From positions 62,001 through 126,000 of the forward strand of contig JAEYPR010000031.1 in NCBI GenBank assembly GCA_023410535.1: a stretch of DNA of 64,000 nt, in the 5' to 3' direction. Shown piece by piece: positions 47,622 through 56,002 of this stretch (within the stretch, counting starts at the first letter, position 1; the number at the start of each line of letters is the position of its first letter). The position numbers and the translations under genes are program-made. Origin of the DNA: Bacillota bacterium. GTDB lineage: Bacteria > Bacillota > UBA4882 > UBA8346. The notes below the pieces were generated by a model. It saw only the letters and a list, made by a program, of their open reading frames with translations. It was not told where the DNA came from and did not search any database.

Positions 47622-48730
47622 CCGTTGGTCTCCTTTCGTAGTTTGGTGGGGCGGATATAAAAAGGAAGCGCAGTTAGTTTGGCGGCTAGCCGTTTCCCGC
47701 GAATTTCCACCTGAACCGCGGCCTCCGGTTGATTGAAAGCCGAATCAATGAGGACCATGGCTAAGTTCTGATTCAGCGAAGGAGCGAAACTACCGGAGGT
47801 AACCCAACCGATCGCGGCGCCGTCAGCCAATACCGTATAGCCGGTCCGGGGAATTCCCCGTTCAATCATTGTTAATCCGGTGACGATCCGGGGTAAACCC
47901 TGCTGTTGCTGTTCCCATAAAGCGGCTTTTCCCACAAAATGCGGTTTATCAAACTTGACAAACCGGCCCAGTCCCGCTTCCAGCGGCGAGATCGTCTCGG
48001 AAAGTTCTTGTCCGTACAAAGGCAGTCCGGCTTCAAAACGCAAGGTATCCCGGGCGCCGAGGCCAATCGGTTGAATACCGCTCGGTGCGCCTTCCGCCAT
48101 CAAGATTTCCCAGACCATGGTCGCGTCTTGGGGTCGCACATAAAGCTCAAAGCCGTCTTCGCCGGTGTAGCCGGTCCGCGAAAGCAATACCGGCGCCTGG
48201 TTCAATTTGATTTCCGGAATGAAATGATAATAACGAAGCGAGTCTAAGGAGACTCCGAGGATTTTCTGGAGTAACGATTGGGCGAAAGGACCTTGCACCG
48301 CAATTTGGGCGGTTTCGGCGGAGCGGTCTTCGAGTTGAACCCGGTACCCTTGAGTTAACGATTGAAGATATGCAAAATCTTTCGGGATGTTTGAGGCATT
48401 GACCACCAATAAAAATTCGGTCGCCGAAAAGCAATAAACCAGTAAATCGTCGACCGTGCCGCCGTGTTCATAACATAAGGGCGAGTAACGGATGGCGCCG
48501 GGTTGGAGGTTTCTAATTCGGTTGGTTAAGGCGGCCTCCAGGAAATCGGCGGCTTGTTCTCCGGTTACCAAGAACTCGCCCATATGGGAGACATCGAACA
48601 GTCCGACTTGATTGCGGACCGTAAGGTGCTCCTGAATAATGCCGCTGAATTGAACCGGTAAATCCCAGCCGTGGAAGTCGATTACTTTTCCTTGGTAACG
48701 TTCGTAAATCGGAAATAACGGTGTTTTCAT
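47618..48730 (-). CDS. gcvT: Aminomethyltransferase (glycine cleavage T protein)
   Basis: 370-residue T-protein that releases ammonia and forms methylene-tetrahydrofolate. Signatures: HLTVRNQVGLFDVSHMGE (N-terminal) and TGYTGEDGFELY (folate site). The ATG at 48730 has AGGAG 7 nt upstream; the longer frame runs into the riboswitch. First gene of the operon. Confidence 0.96.
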   Translation of the reverse strand: MKTPLFPIYERYQGKVIDFHGWDLPVQFSGIIQEHLTVRNQVGLFDVSHMGEFLVTGEQAADFLEAALTNRIRNLQPGAIRYSPLCYEHGGTVDDLLVYCFSATEFLLVVNASNIPKDFAYLQSLTQGYRVQLEDRSAETAQIAVQGPFAQSLLQKILGVSLDSLRYYHFIPEIKLNQAPVLLSRTGYTGEDGFELYVRPQDATMVWEILMAEGAPSGIQPIGLGARDTLRFEAGLPLYGQELSETISPLEAGLGRFVKFDKPHFVGKAALWEQQQQGLPRIVTGLTMIERGIPRTGYTVLADGAAIGWVTSGSFAPSLNQNLAMVLIDSAFNQPEAAVQVEIRGKRLAAKLTALPFYIRPTKLRKETNG

Positions 48731-48756
48731 AACGAGAGCTCCTTTCTGCAACAGAT

Positions 48757-48797
48757 AAAAAAAGACAAGGTAAGGTGATATTGCCTTACCCTGTCCG
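48757..48797 (-). terminator. Expression-platform terminator of the glycine riboswitch
   Basis: Minus strand: GGTAAGG pairs with CCTTACC within a longer stem (GACAGGGTAAGGC ... ACCTTACCTTGTC), followed by seven T. Glycine binding upstream is expected to prevent its formation. Confidence 0.8.
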
Positions 48798-49005
48798 CTT
48801 ACCTGAGAGAATCCCATGACATCTATCGTACCGGTTCTTGGTCGCCCAAGCTTTCCGACATCGTCCTTGGTTACCCCGTTGGTGTCCAGCCGGACTCTCC
48901 AGAGTCTAGTCCGATTGCGGTCATGGGACCTGAGAGGTTCACTGTTAATTGGCTAATAACAGTTTGCTCCTTCGGTGGCTATTACAAGCACTCTTCCGCA
49001 ATCAT
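48798..49005 (-). promoter_or_regulatory. Tandem glycine riboswitch upstream of gcvT
   Basis: Read on the minus strand the leader shows the conserved glycine-aptamer segments: CCGAAGGAGCAAAC, CTCTCAGGTCC and ACTCTGGAGAGT of aptamer 1. Then ACCAACGGGGTAA, TCTCTCAGGTAAG and CGGACAGG of aptamer 2. Tandem aptamers that turn on gcv operons when glycine is high are established in Bacillus. A terminator follows. Confidence 0.92.
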
Positions 49006-49015
49006 CATCCCGATA

Positions 49016-49044
49016 TTTATGCGAATCTATACCAAGACCCTCAA
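49016..49044 (-). promoter_or_regulatory. Possible promoter of the gcv operon
   Basis: Minus strand: TTGAGG (49044-49039), 17-nt spacer, CATAAA (49021-49016), just upstream of the riboswitch. The match is moderate. Confidence 0.4.
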
Positions 49045-49162
49045 TGAATAGGTTTGATCCTAAACAAAGCTCAATCGGTCCGTTGTGATTATATTAATAT
49101 TCGAAAGTCGCCAAGAAAATCCTGCAACCGGACAGAAGATTTCCAAAGTATCGCGATGGATT

Positions 49163-49567
49163 TTAATGCGAGGCATGTTTTGCGTGAAAAAAGGGTATGA
49201 TTGATAACAGCACGAGATCAAGCGTGCCCAATCCCAACGGAATTAACAATACTTGTGCATACTCCCGTATACCCCAAAGCGTATTGACTTGAATTGAAAT
49301 TACCCATAACGGTAAGTATGCGATAAAACAGATTAAAAAGGGCGCAAAACAACGTTGATAGTCATGAAAACGAGCAGCGGTGCGAAAAGCGATCAATAAT
49401 GTTAAAATTGGACTCGAAAGCAGGAATATAAGATAGATCCATAGAAATAAATCCAAAATCTGTTCATTTTGCCAATACAGGCTTAATAAAAAGAAGACAA
49501 TTGGTAAAATAAGCAACCAAGTGTTGAACAAAAGACAAAAGAGACTATTATAAAGCAATTGTTTCAT
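49163..49567 (-). CDS. Small membrane protein of unknown function
   Basis: 134-residue protein with four hydrophobic segments and little else (LFCLLFNTWLLILPIVFFLL, then YLIFLLSSPILTLLIAF and two more). I do not recognise the family. The ATG at 49567 has GGGAGGCG upstream. It diverges from the NlpC/P60 gene with about 100 nt between them. Confidence 0.65.
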   Translation of the reverse strand: MKQLLYNSLFCLLFNTWLLILPIVFFLLSLYWQNEQILDLFLWIYLIFLLSSPILTLLIAFRTAARFHDYQRCFAPFLICFIAYLPLWVISIQVNTLWGIREYAQVLLIPLGLGTLDLVLLSIIPFFHAKHASH

Positions 49568-49666
49568 TGGGCTCGCCTCCCGTAGGATACTATGTCGCGG
49601 TTTCGGAGCATAGAACAAGCAAACGGACTGGACGGGCCAAATAAACTTCAATACGAGGGAGGCGTC

Positions 49667-50356
49667 ATGCACAAATCGTTAATCCTTTTTGTTATTATGC
49701 TATTGGTCTTGGCCGTTCCGGTATTTGCCGATTCAGCCAATGATGGTTTTGTCAATGCCGACCAAGTCAATTTTCGATCAGCGCCGGAACTTTCGGCAAC
49801 GGTAATTACGGTCTTAAATCTCGGGGATACCGTTACGATTGTGGAGTCGCAAAAACCTTGGATCAAAGTTTGCCTGGCCGATCAAAGCGAGGGTTGGCTT
49901 TATGAAAAGTATGTAACGGTAGGAACGCCCGACAACCGGGCTTTGCTCCGGGGTGGTCGTGAGGTGGTCAGCCGGGCGCGGAGTTATATGGGTACGCGCT
50001 ACATCTATGGTGGCGGTTCAACCCGAGGGTTTGATTGTTCGGGATTTACAATGTACATTTATCGTCAATTAGGCGTAGAACTCCCGCATAATGCAGCGGC
50101 CCAAGCCGGGACCGGTGTCTCGGTGGCCCGGGAAAATTTACGCCAAGGCGATTTGGTCTTTTTTGCAACGCTAGGCTCGAAAACCATCAATCATGTAGGA
50201 ATTTATATCGGCGACGGCCAGTTCATTCACGCCTCTTCCGGTTATGGGGCCGTACGGGTTAGCCCACTGAGTGAAGGATACTATGCCACGCGTTACCGGG
50301 GCGCCCGTCGGGTATTGGATACGGTTCCGGACTTAATTAACGAAGCAAACCAATAA
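49667..50356 (+). CDS. Secreted SH3b-NlpC/P60 cell-wall endopeptidase
   Basis: 229-residue exported hydrolase. Signal peptide 1-21 (ending VFA), an SH3b domain (about 25-90, VNFRSAPELSATVI) and an NlpC/P60 domain. The catalytic Cys is in FDCSGFT and the His residues in NHVGIYIG and FIHASS. It cleaves gamma-D-Glu-diamino acid links in wall peptides. GGGAGG precedes the ATG at 49667. A bidirectional terminator follows. Confidence 0.93.
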   Translation: MHKSLILFVIMLLVLAVPVFADSANDGFVNADQVNFRSAPELSATVITVLNLGDTVTIVESQKPWIKVCLADQSEGWLYEKYVTVGTPDNRALLRGGREVVSRARSYMGTRYIYGGGSTRGFDCSGFTMYIYRQLGVELPHNAAAQAGTGVSVARENLRQGDLVFFATLGSKTINHVGIYIGDGQFIHASSGYGAVRVSPLSEGYYATRYRGARRVLDTVPDLINEANQ

Positions 50357-50372
50357 ATAATTGATCACCGCT

Positions 50373-50411
50373 TAAAAAACCAAGACTGGTAAGCTCCAGT
50401 CTTGGTTTTTT
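50373..50411. terminator. Bidirectional terminator
   Basis: AAAAAACCAAGACTGG pairs with CCAGTCTTGGTTTTTT around a six-base loop, between the convergent NlpC/P60 and DUF4015 genes. Confidence 0.9.
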
Positions 50412-50468
50412 GCATTTCGGGATCGGAATCCGATTTCCGCAATTATTTCTCAAACGTCAACCAGCTTT

Positions 50469-51614
50469 TTATTGGACACCATATTTCGAGGCGTCATAAC
50501 GGTTGCTTGGATTCCAAAAAATCCAATCGTGAACGCCATTATCGCTAAGGGCTTTGATCTGAGCATTAAGTTCAGGCCGCCCGTAATGGACCCCGAGATT
50601 AAAGTCTTGCAACCAAGGACGGATTTTGGCTTGACTGTTCGGCATTCGTCGCAAGACATCTTTCATAGAGTTATTGACAACCTCATAAGGATGCAGGTTT
50701 GGTTCGTTAATATTAAAGTACCCTTTCGGATAATGGGAGGGATAGACCATTGGCGATATAAAGTCCACCGCAGTCATGATTTTCTCCAGTTTCTGACCAA
50801 TATTGTTGTCATCGGGCACCGAAAGGACCAAGCCGAAAATATCGGCGGACACCGGCACGCCCATGGCGTTTAAGTCTTTTTTCGCGTAAAGTAGAAAATC
50901 GCGGATGACATCTTCTTTGGGTGCGCCCTTGGAAGAAGGGTAGACGCAACGGTTGATCTTGCCGTCACTTACGAAACGAACATAGTCAAATTGAATTTCG
51001 TTAAACCCAAGTTCCACCGCTTCTTTAGCAACATCAAGATTGTACTTCCAGACTTTGGGGTTGTTGGGATCAACCCAGATCATTCCTTTAAAATCCCGCC
51101 ATAAGCCGCCGTTTTTATCCAAGACCGCTAGTTCGGTATGTTTTTGGGCAAGCAACGGATCTTTAAAAACGACAATCCGGGCAATGGTGTAAATATTTTC
51201 TTTGCGCAACCGGGCGACTAATTCCTTGAGTTTACTAATTCGGTAGGACCGGGCGCCGATCTCCTTGGCTAGTGGGATCTCCGAAGGAAAACTGATAATC
51301 CCGGTATCGTCCTTGACATCGATAACCAGTGAATTTAGATTGGCTTTTTTCATAAAACTAATGATATCGTCAATTTTTTGGGAACCGGCGATCCAAGCGG
51401 TGCTATACACACCACGAAGCGGTTGGGGAACGGCAAACTTACGAAGTGCTTGCATCGTTACCGGTTTGACAGTAGTGGAATTTTGGGTAACTTGAGCCTG
51501 CTTGTTGGGGTTGGGCAGCGTTTTCTTGATGGGGATACTTTTTTGAGCGTACGAGCATGTAAATGCGGCGGCAAACACCGAAATGGAAACGGCAATGATC
51601 GTGGCTTTTTTCAC
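50469..51614 (-). CDS. Putative glycoside hydrolase (DUF4015), exported
   Basis: 381-residue exported protein. After a signal segment (about 1-22) and a Lys/Asn/Thr-rich linker, a TIM-barrel-type domain of the DUF4015 family spans about 65-375. Typical stretches: GVYSTAWIAGS, SLVIDVKDDTGIISF and FNEIQFDYVRF, the last carrying likely catalytic acids. Substrate unknown; a polysaccharide of wall or matrix is probable. The start is GTG at 51614 with AAGGAGGGG 8 nt upstream; the 48-codon upstream extension has no site. Confidence 0.8.
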   Translation of the reverse strand: MKKATIIAVSISVFAAAFTCSYAQKSIPIKKTLPNPNKQAQVTQNSTTVKPVTMQALRKFAVPQPLRGVYSTAWIAGSQKIDDIISFMKKANLNSLVIDVKDDTGIISFPSEIPLAKEIGARSYRISKLKELVARLRKENIYTIARIVVFKDPLLAQKHTELAVLDKNGGLWRDFKGMIWVDPNNPKVWKYNLDVAKEAVELGFNEIQFDYVRFVSDGKINRCVYPSSKGAPKEDVIRDFLLYAKKDLNAMGVPVSADIFGLVLSVPDDNNIGQKLEKIMTAVDFISPMVYPSHYPKGYFNINEPNLHPYEVVNNSMKDVLRRMPNSQAKIRPWLQDFNLGVHYGRPELNAQIKALSDNGVHDWIFWNPSNRYDASKYGVQ

Positions 51615-51842
51615 GTGGTCTACCCCTCCTTTTTTGCAAAAATTCGTTGGTTGATGGGGAATTTCCTCTATGAAAAATGAGGGAAGTTGCAACTGAAACA
51701 CCGGAAAAAGGGTCTGGTTCAGTTTGGATATTTTACGGTAAACATCCCATACTATCAATGAGCTGAAATTACCTGCGTGTCGCTGAAAAAAGTCTTAGGT
51801 GATTTCTTACGATGTACCACTAAATGAGAATGGGGGATGGCT

Positions 51843-52451
51843 ATGAGAATTGGACGCATTGTTTGTTGTCTGTTGTTGTTTACTGGAACCCTTTTATTTG
51901 TAGGTAAAGAAGCCAACGCTGATTGGACATACACCGTGAACCGCGGAGACTCGTTGTATTCGATCTCTAGAAAAACCGGAGTAAAAGTGGCAGCGATCCG
52001 TAGTCGTAACGGAATCGGTTGGAGTCTGCGAATCGGGCAACGTTTGATCATTCCCAGTACTCAAACGGCTTCGAAAGCGCGGGTTGCCCCAACTCGAACT
52101 TCGGGTGACGTGAACTTGCTGGCGCATTTGATCCACGCTGAGGCCGGAGCGGAGACCTACACCGGAAAGGTAGCGGTAGGTGGGGTAGTGATGAACCGCA
52201 TTCAAAATTCCAAATTTCCGAAAACCATGGCCGGAGTGGTTTATCAACCCCATGCTTTTGAGTCGGTAAGCAATGGGATTATCAATCGGCAACCAAGCAG
52301 TGAATCGCAGAAAGCAGCGCGTGATGCGATTAACGGGTGGGATCCTTCAGGAGGGGCAATCTACTTTTTTAATCCTGCCAAAACCAATAATCGGTGGATT
52401 TGGGCGCGCCGAATTATCAACCGGATCGGAAAGCATGTTTTCGCAATATAA
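51843..52451 (+). CDS. LysM-SleB/CwlJ-type spore cortex or cell wall hydrolase
   Basis: 202-residue exported protein with signal peptide (1-27), one LysM domain (TYTVNRGDSLYSISRKTG, about 30-73) and a Hydrolase_2 (SleB/CwlJ) domain from about 90. The catalytic Glu is in LIHAEAGAE, and AFESV and YFFNPAKT follow. It fits cortex-lytic enzymes used in germination, although vegetative homologues exist. I choose the ATG at 51843 since GGGGG lies 6 nt before it. Confidence 0.88.
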   Translation: MRIGRIVCCLLLFTGTLLFVGKEANADWTYTVNRGDSLYSISRKTGVKVAAIRSRNGIGWSLRIGQRLIIPSTQTASKARVAPTRTSGDVNLLAHLIHAEAGAETYTGKVAVGGVVMNRIQNSKFPKTMAGVVYQPHAFESVSNGIINRQPSSESQKAARDAINGWDPSGGAIYFFNPAKTNNRWIWARRIINRIGKHVFAI

Positions 52452-52462
52452 GGGGGAGTGCA

Positions 52463-52816
52463 ATGAGTATTTTAAAGTGGATCCTACGATTTCTGATTCC
52501 AATAATAGTTTTGTATACGATCGGTTTTTACGTTCCCGGTTTTAGCGCGTTAACCGTGGGTTGGATCGTCAGTTTCTCCATCATGATCGTGTTAGGCAGT
52601 TGGTTAGCCGTTCGGATGATTGGGCGGGAAATCAATCGTTGGGGGCAATTTTTAATTACCTTTTTAGTAACTACAGTGGTGGTGTTTATCGCCAGTTATG
52701 CGATTGAAGGAGGGCATGTCCCCTTAGGCGCCACGTTATTGGCATCACTCGTGATCGCGGTCTTGACCATGCTGGTCGCCGACAAACCCGTCTCGAAACT
52801 GAAAAGCCAATTTTAA
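52463..52816 (+). CDS. Small four-segment membrane protein
   Basis: 117-residue protein with four membrane segments. Resembles small integral membrane proteins of the holin-like/DUF2512 kind, but I cannot assign a family. AGGGGGAG precedes the ATG. It follows the SleB-like gene by 11 nt and precedes a similar small membrane gene by 5 nt, so the three likely form an operon. Confidence 0.6.
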   Translation: MSILKWILRFLIPIIVLYTIGFYVPGFSALTVGWIVSFSIMIVLGSWLAVRMIGREINRWGQFLITFLVTTVVVFIASYAIEGGHVPLGATLLASLVIAVLTMLVADKPVSKLKSQF

Positions 52817-52821
52817 GCGAG

Positions 52822-53196
52822 GTGAGTACGATTAAAAATTTAGTGAATCTTATAATCAAAGTGGCAATGGTCCTCGTCATCCTGGCAGTGTTCATTCCGA
52901 TTTATGGCAAAAGCACTTGGACCCAGACAATTGTTTCAGCGCTAATCCTGACGCTGCTGTCATATTTACTGGGGGATCTATGGGTGCTGCCCAAATACGG
53001 GAACGGAACCGCGCTCGTGGTCGACTTCCTGATTAGCGCGGCATTCATTTGGACGATGGACCAAATGCTGCCACAGACGCGGATCAGCGGTTTCGGGATC
53101 GTCGTGATTGCCGGCGTTCTAACTTTGGGTGAGTGGTTATTTCATTTTTACCTGTTATCAACAACCGCCTATGGAAAAAAAGCAAAGATCGAGTAA
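52822..53196 (+). CDS. YndM/DUF2512-like membrane protein
   Basis: About 124-residue protein with four membrane segments. The central LGDLWVLPKYGNGTALVVDF resembles the DUF2512 (YndM) pattern of small Bacillus membrane proteins of unknown function. The start is unclear: GTG at 52822 lies within its own GAGGTGAG site. An ATT at 52831 would sit at proper distance from that site but would be an unusual start codon. Confidence 0.65.
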   Translation: MSTIKNLVNLIIKVAMVLVILAVFIPIYGKSTWTQTIVSALILTLLSYLLGDLWVLPKYGNGTALVVDFLISAAFIWTMDQMLPQTRISGFGIVVIAGVLTLGEWLFHFYLLSTTAYGKKAKIE

Positions 53197-53506
53197 GACG
53201 TAAAGATTCGTCTCCATTTTTATTCAAGATTCCAAACTTAAAAAAGAAGGCATTCGCCTTCTTTTTTGTTGCAGTTTATTCACCGGGGAACTTATGAAAA
53301 GAGTTTCGTAGGTAAGCATAACGAAGGTTTAAAATGTCAGACAAATTTTACGTTCACCGCGTTGAAACGGCAGGAAAGGTTAAGGCCTTGGCGAATAGAT
53401 ATTTTTAAAGAGTCGTCCTGAATGAAGGAAAATACGCCGGATCACCATCCGCAATATTTAAGTGCGACATATAAAATAATTTTCGTAAAAGTTGGAGGTA
53501 CGTCCG
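53197..53506 (+). other. Intergenic region upstream of ilvD
   Basis: 310 bases. The first 70 hold the terminator at 53240-53268. The rest carries no T-box (no AGGGTGG-type core), RNA gene or clear promoter. A GGAGGT ribosome site closes it. Confidence 0.4.
53240..53268 (+). terminator. Terminator after the DUF2512-like gene
   Basis: AAAAAGAAGGC-ATTC-GCCTTCTTTTTT, a strong intrinsic terminator about 45 nt after the stop. Confidence 0.85.
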
Positions 53507-55165
53507 ATGAAGTCAGAAAATGTTAAAACAGGATTCCAACGCGCTCCGCATCGTTCCTTGTTTAAGGCGATGGGGTATACCGATGAAGAATTGGCGCGTC
53601 CGCTGATCGCAATCGCGAATCCTGCCAATGAGATTATTCCCGGTCATATTCATTTGGATACAATTGTCGAAGCGGTCAAAGCCGGGATTCGGATGGCGGG
53701 TGGCACGCCGATCGAGTTTGGCGTGATTGGCGTCTGCGACGGAATTGCCATGGGACACGAAGGAATGAAATATTCGCTGGCCAGCCGGGAATTGATTGCC
53801 GATTCGATTGAGTGTATGATCAAAGGCCATGCTTTTGATGGAGTCGTTTTTGTTCCGAACTGTGATAAGATCGTTCCGGGCATGTTAATGGCGGCGGGCC
53901 GGATCAATTTACCCAGTATTTTTGTGAGTGGCGGCCCGATGCTGGCCGGACGTTTCAAGGGGGAACGGGCCGATCTGAATACGGTGTTCGAGGGTGTCGG
54001 CGCTGTTTCCGCCGGTAAGATGAGTGAAGCGGAATTGCATGAGTTGGAAGAAACCGCCTGCCCCGGTTGCGGCTCCTGTTCCGGAATGTTCACCGCCAAC
54101 ACCATGAACTGTATGACGGAAGTCCTGGGGATGGGCCTGTCTGGCAACGGAACGATTCCGGCCGTTGACGCCCGCCGGATTCGCCTCGCGAAACAAGCCG
54201 GCATGAAAGTGCTGGAGCTGGTGGAGCAGGATCTCCGGCCGCGTCAAATTATGACCGAAGCGGCTTTTACCAATGCTTTCACGGTTGACATGGCGATTGG
54301 GGGATCCACCAATACGGTTCTGCATTTACCGGCGATCGCCCATGAAGTCGGTATCGCGCTTGATCTTAACTGGGTGAACGAAATCAGCCGGAAGACACCG
54401 CATATCGCCTACTTGCGTCCGGGCGGAGTTCATCATATTCAAGATCTTGACGAAGCGGGCGGAATTGCCGCTGTTTTAGCGGTCTTAAGTAGCAAAGGGC
54501 TCATCGCGACGGAGGAGCTGACCGTAACCGGGAAAACCGTCGCTCAAAATATTGCCGGCGTCACCGTAAAACGCAACGATGTAATCCGTTCGGTGGAAGC
54601 GCCGTATCATCATGAAGGCGGCTTGGCAGTACTCTGGGGTAATCTGGCGCCGGACGGGGCGGTTGTGAAACAAGCGGCGGTCGCGCCGGAGATGATGCGG
54701 CACCAAGGCCCGGCCCGCGTCTTTGACGGAGAGGAAGCGGCGATCGCGGCGATCCTGGAAGGAAAGATCCGGGCCGGTGATGTAATCGTCATTCGCTACG
54801 AAGGACCCAAAGGCGGACCCGGAATGCGGGAAATGCTCGGGCCAACTTCGGCCATTGCGGGGATGGGTTTGGATAAAGAGGTCGCGTTATTGACCGACGG
54901 CCGTTTTTCCGGAGCGTCCCGCGGCGCTTCGATCGGACATATCTCACCGGAAGCGATGGAAGGCGGTCCGATTAGCCTGGTCCGGGAGGGAGATCGCATT
55001 CAGATCGACATCCCCGGAAACCGGATTGACGTGTTGGTTGACGAAGCCGAGTTGCAAAAACGTCGTGATACCTGGTCCGCTCCGGAACCAAAAGTTAAAA
55101 CAGGATACTTGAGCCGGTACAGCCGTTTAGTTACTTCGGCCAACACCGGAGCCGTTTTAAAATAG
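53507..55165 (+). CDS. ilvD: Dihydroxy-acid dehydratase
   Basis: 552-residue Fe-S enzyme of branched-chain amino acid synthesis, forming 2-oxo acids from dihydroxy acids. Cluster-ligand Cys are in NCDKIVPGM and [10 protein letters not shown]; the C-terminal [14 protein letters not shown] motif is present. The ATG at 53507 has GGAGGT 7 nt upstream. It is separated from ilvBN by 837 non-coding bases, with its own control. Confidence 0.97.
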   Translation: MKSENVKTGFQRAPHRSLFKAMGYTDEELARPLIAIANPANEIIPGHIHLDTIVEAVKAGIRMAGGTPIEFGVIGVCDGIAMGHEGMKYSLASRELIADSIECMIKGHAFDGVVFVPNCDKIVPGMLMAAGRINLPSIFVSGGPMLAGRFKGERADLNTVFEGVGAVSAGKMSEAELHELEETACPGCGSCSGMFTANTMNCMTEVLGMGLSGNGTIPAVDARRIRLAKQAGMKVLELVEQDLRPRQIMTEAAFTNAFTVDMAIGGSTNTVLHLPAIAHEVGIALDLNWVNEISRKTPHIAYLRPGGVHHIQDLDEAGGIAAVLAVLSSKGLIATEELTVTGKTVAQNIAGVTVKRNDVIRSVEAPYHHEGGLAVLWGNLAPDGAVVKQAAVAPEMMRHQGPARVFDGEEAAIAAILEGKIRAGDVIVIRYEGPKGGPGMREMLGPTSAIAGMGLDKEVALLTDGRFSGASRGASIGHISPEAMEGGPISLVREGDRIQIDIPGNRIDVLVDEAELQKRRDTWSAPEPKVKTGYLSRYSRLVTSANTGAVLK

Positions 55166-55221
55166 TCGATCTTTGGTTTAAATAACAATATTCGGTTGAT
55201 AATTGTTTTTTCCAAGGCAAT

Positions 55222-55353
55222 AAATATTTTTTCCAAGGGGAGAAATATTATTTTAAGGTAAAAAATACTTTTGCAATGGCAAAAAATATTTTATTGCAGT
55301 CGATAAATATATTTTGCAGGTCTAGAAATATTATTGTCAGTGTTAGAAATATT
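55222..55353 (+). repeat. AT-rich array of 21-bp direct repeats after ilvD
   Basis: Seven AAATATT-type heptamers start at 55222, 55243, 55263, 55284, 55305, 55326 and 55347: spacing 21, 20, 21, 21, 21, 21. A weaker second block (CCAAGG, TAAGGT, GCAATGG, GCAGTC, GCAGGTC, TCAGTGT) recurs about 11 nt after each. The units are too different for recent duplication, so the period has been kept. Confidence 0.65.
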
Positions 55354-55460
55354 TAATACCGATAATTGATGTTTTTATCCCCCGCAAAAATGTTCTTTTC
55401 CGCGATATTTAATATTAATTACGATTTTTATCAATTGTGCATCGAATTATTTCTAAGTAG

Positions 55461-55666
55461 GTCTGCCCCCCGACTCGTCGGGGCAAGCAAAGGAATGAAA
55501 ATGTTGGGCTCAATCTCCGCCAAGCCGTAAACGACCTGGCTAGGCATATAAACCATTCTTAAAGGCTCTTCGGGGTCCGGCAAAGCTTTGACGCACAATC
55601 CAGCCCGGCTTCGGCTGGGATTGAGTCCGGTTTTGAGCTTAGCCCTGATCTTCAGGTCTGGACGAC
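55461..55666 (+). ncRNA. Structured RNA-like element, copy A (before ilvB)
   Basis: 206-nt element closed by a stem of GTC-(TG)-CC at the 5' end and GG-(AC)-GAC at the 3' end, extendable by AGG/CCT. Inside are CCCCGAC/GTCGGGG, then CAAGC-AAGGAATGAAAA, AGCCGTAAACGAC, and a long-range pair GGCTAGG with CTTAGCC. It shares these blocks and the 2x2 internal loop with copy B at 62348. A hairpin with a short T run follows at 55682. It is not part of the ilvB transcript from the promoter at 55936. I do not recognise a known RNA family; strand is inferred. Confidence 0.5.
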
Positions 55667-55681
55667 CTTATTTTCTAAGAA

Positions 55682-55716
55682 CAAAGGATTTGCCTAACGG
55701 CAGATCCTTTTGATTT
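55682..55716 (+). terminator. Possible terminator after structured element A
   Basis: AAAGGATTTGCC-TAAC-GGCAGATCCTTTT, an imperfect 12-bp stem ending in four T. It lies 16 nt after the element and before the ilvB promoter. Confidence 0.55.
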
Positions 55717-55935
55717 ACCGGGGCATTTGGGTTCCCCGTGATTTATCTATTTTTGTAATAGCAGGAGAAATTATTAATGAATAAAGTCATACATAAATTT
55801 TGTAATCATAAAAACTGATTATTGACGCGTGTTTTTCAATGATCAAATTTCGTAATGCGCGTCACTACTGTATTAATAACAATTAGATAGCACATAACTC
55901 AATCGTGACGCCGTTTTCATCGATTATAAACTGAC

Positions 55936-55964
55936 TTGACAAATAATATGTCATGCATTATGAT
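55936..55964 (+). promoter_or_regulatory. Promoter of ilvBN
   Basis: TTGACA (55936-55941), 17-nt spacer, TATGAT (55959-55964). The predicted start is about 30 nt before the ilvB ATG, leaving no room for an attenuator. Confidence 0.8.
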
Positions 55965-56002
55965 AATTGAAATACCAAAACCAGGGAAATGGGGGAGTGC
56001 AA

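Noticed and set aside
53390..53430. Further fragment of the structured element (AGAGTCGTCC near 53412)
   Set aside because: Only about ten bases match the 5' end of copy B and no other block follows.
53269..53506. T-box leader for ilvD
   Set aside because: No AGGGTGG-type antiterminator core and no terminator next to ilvD.
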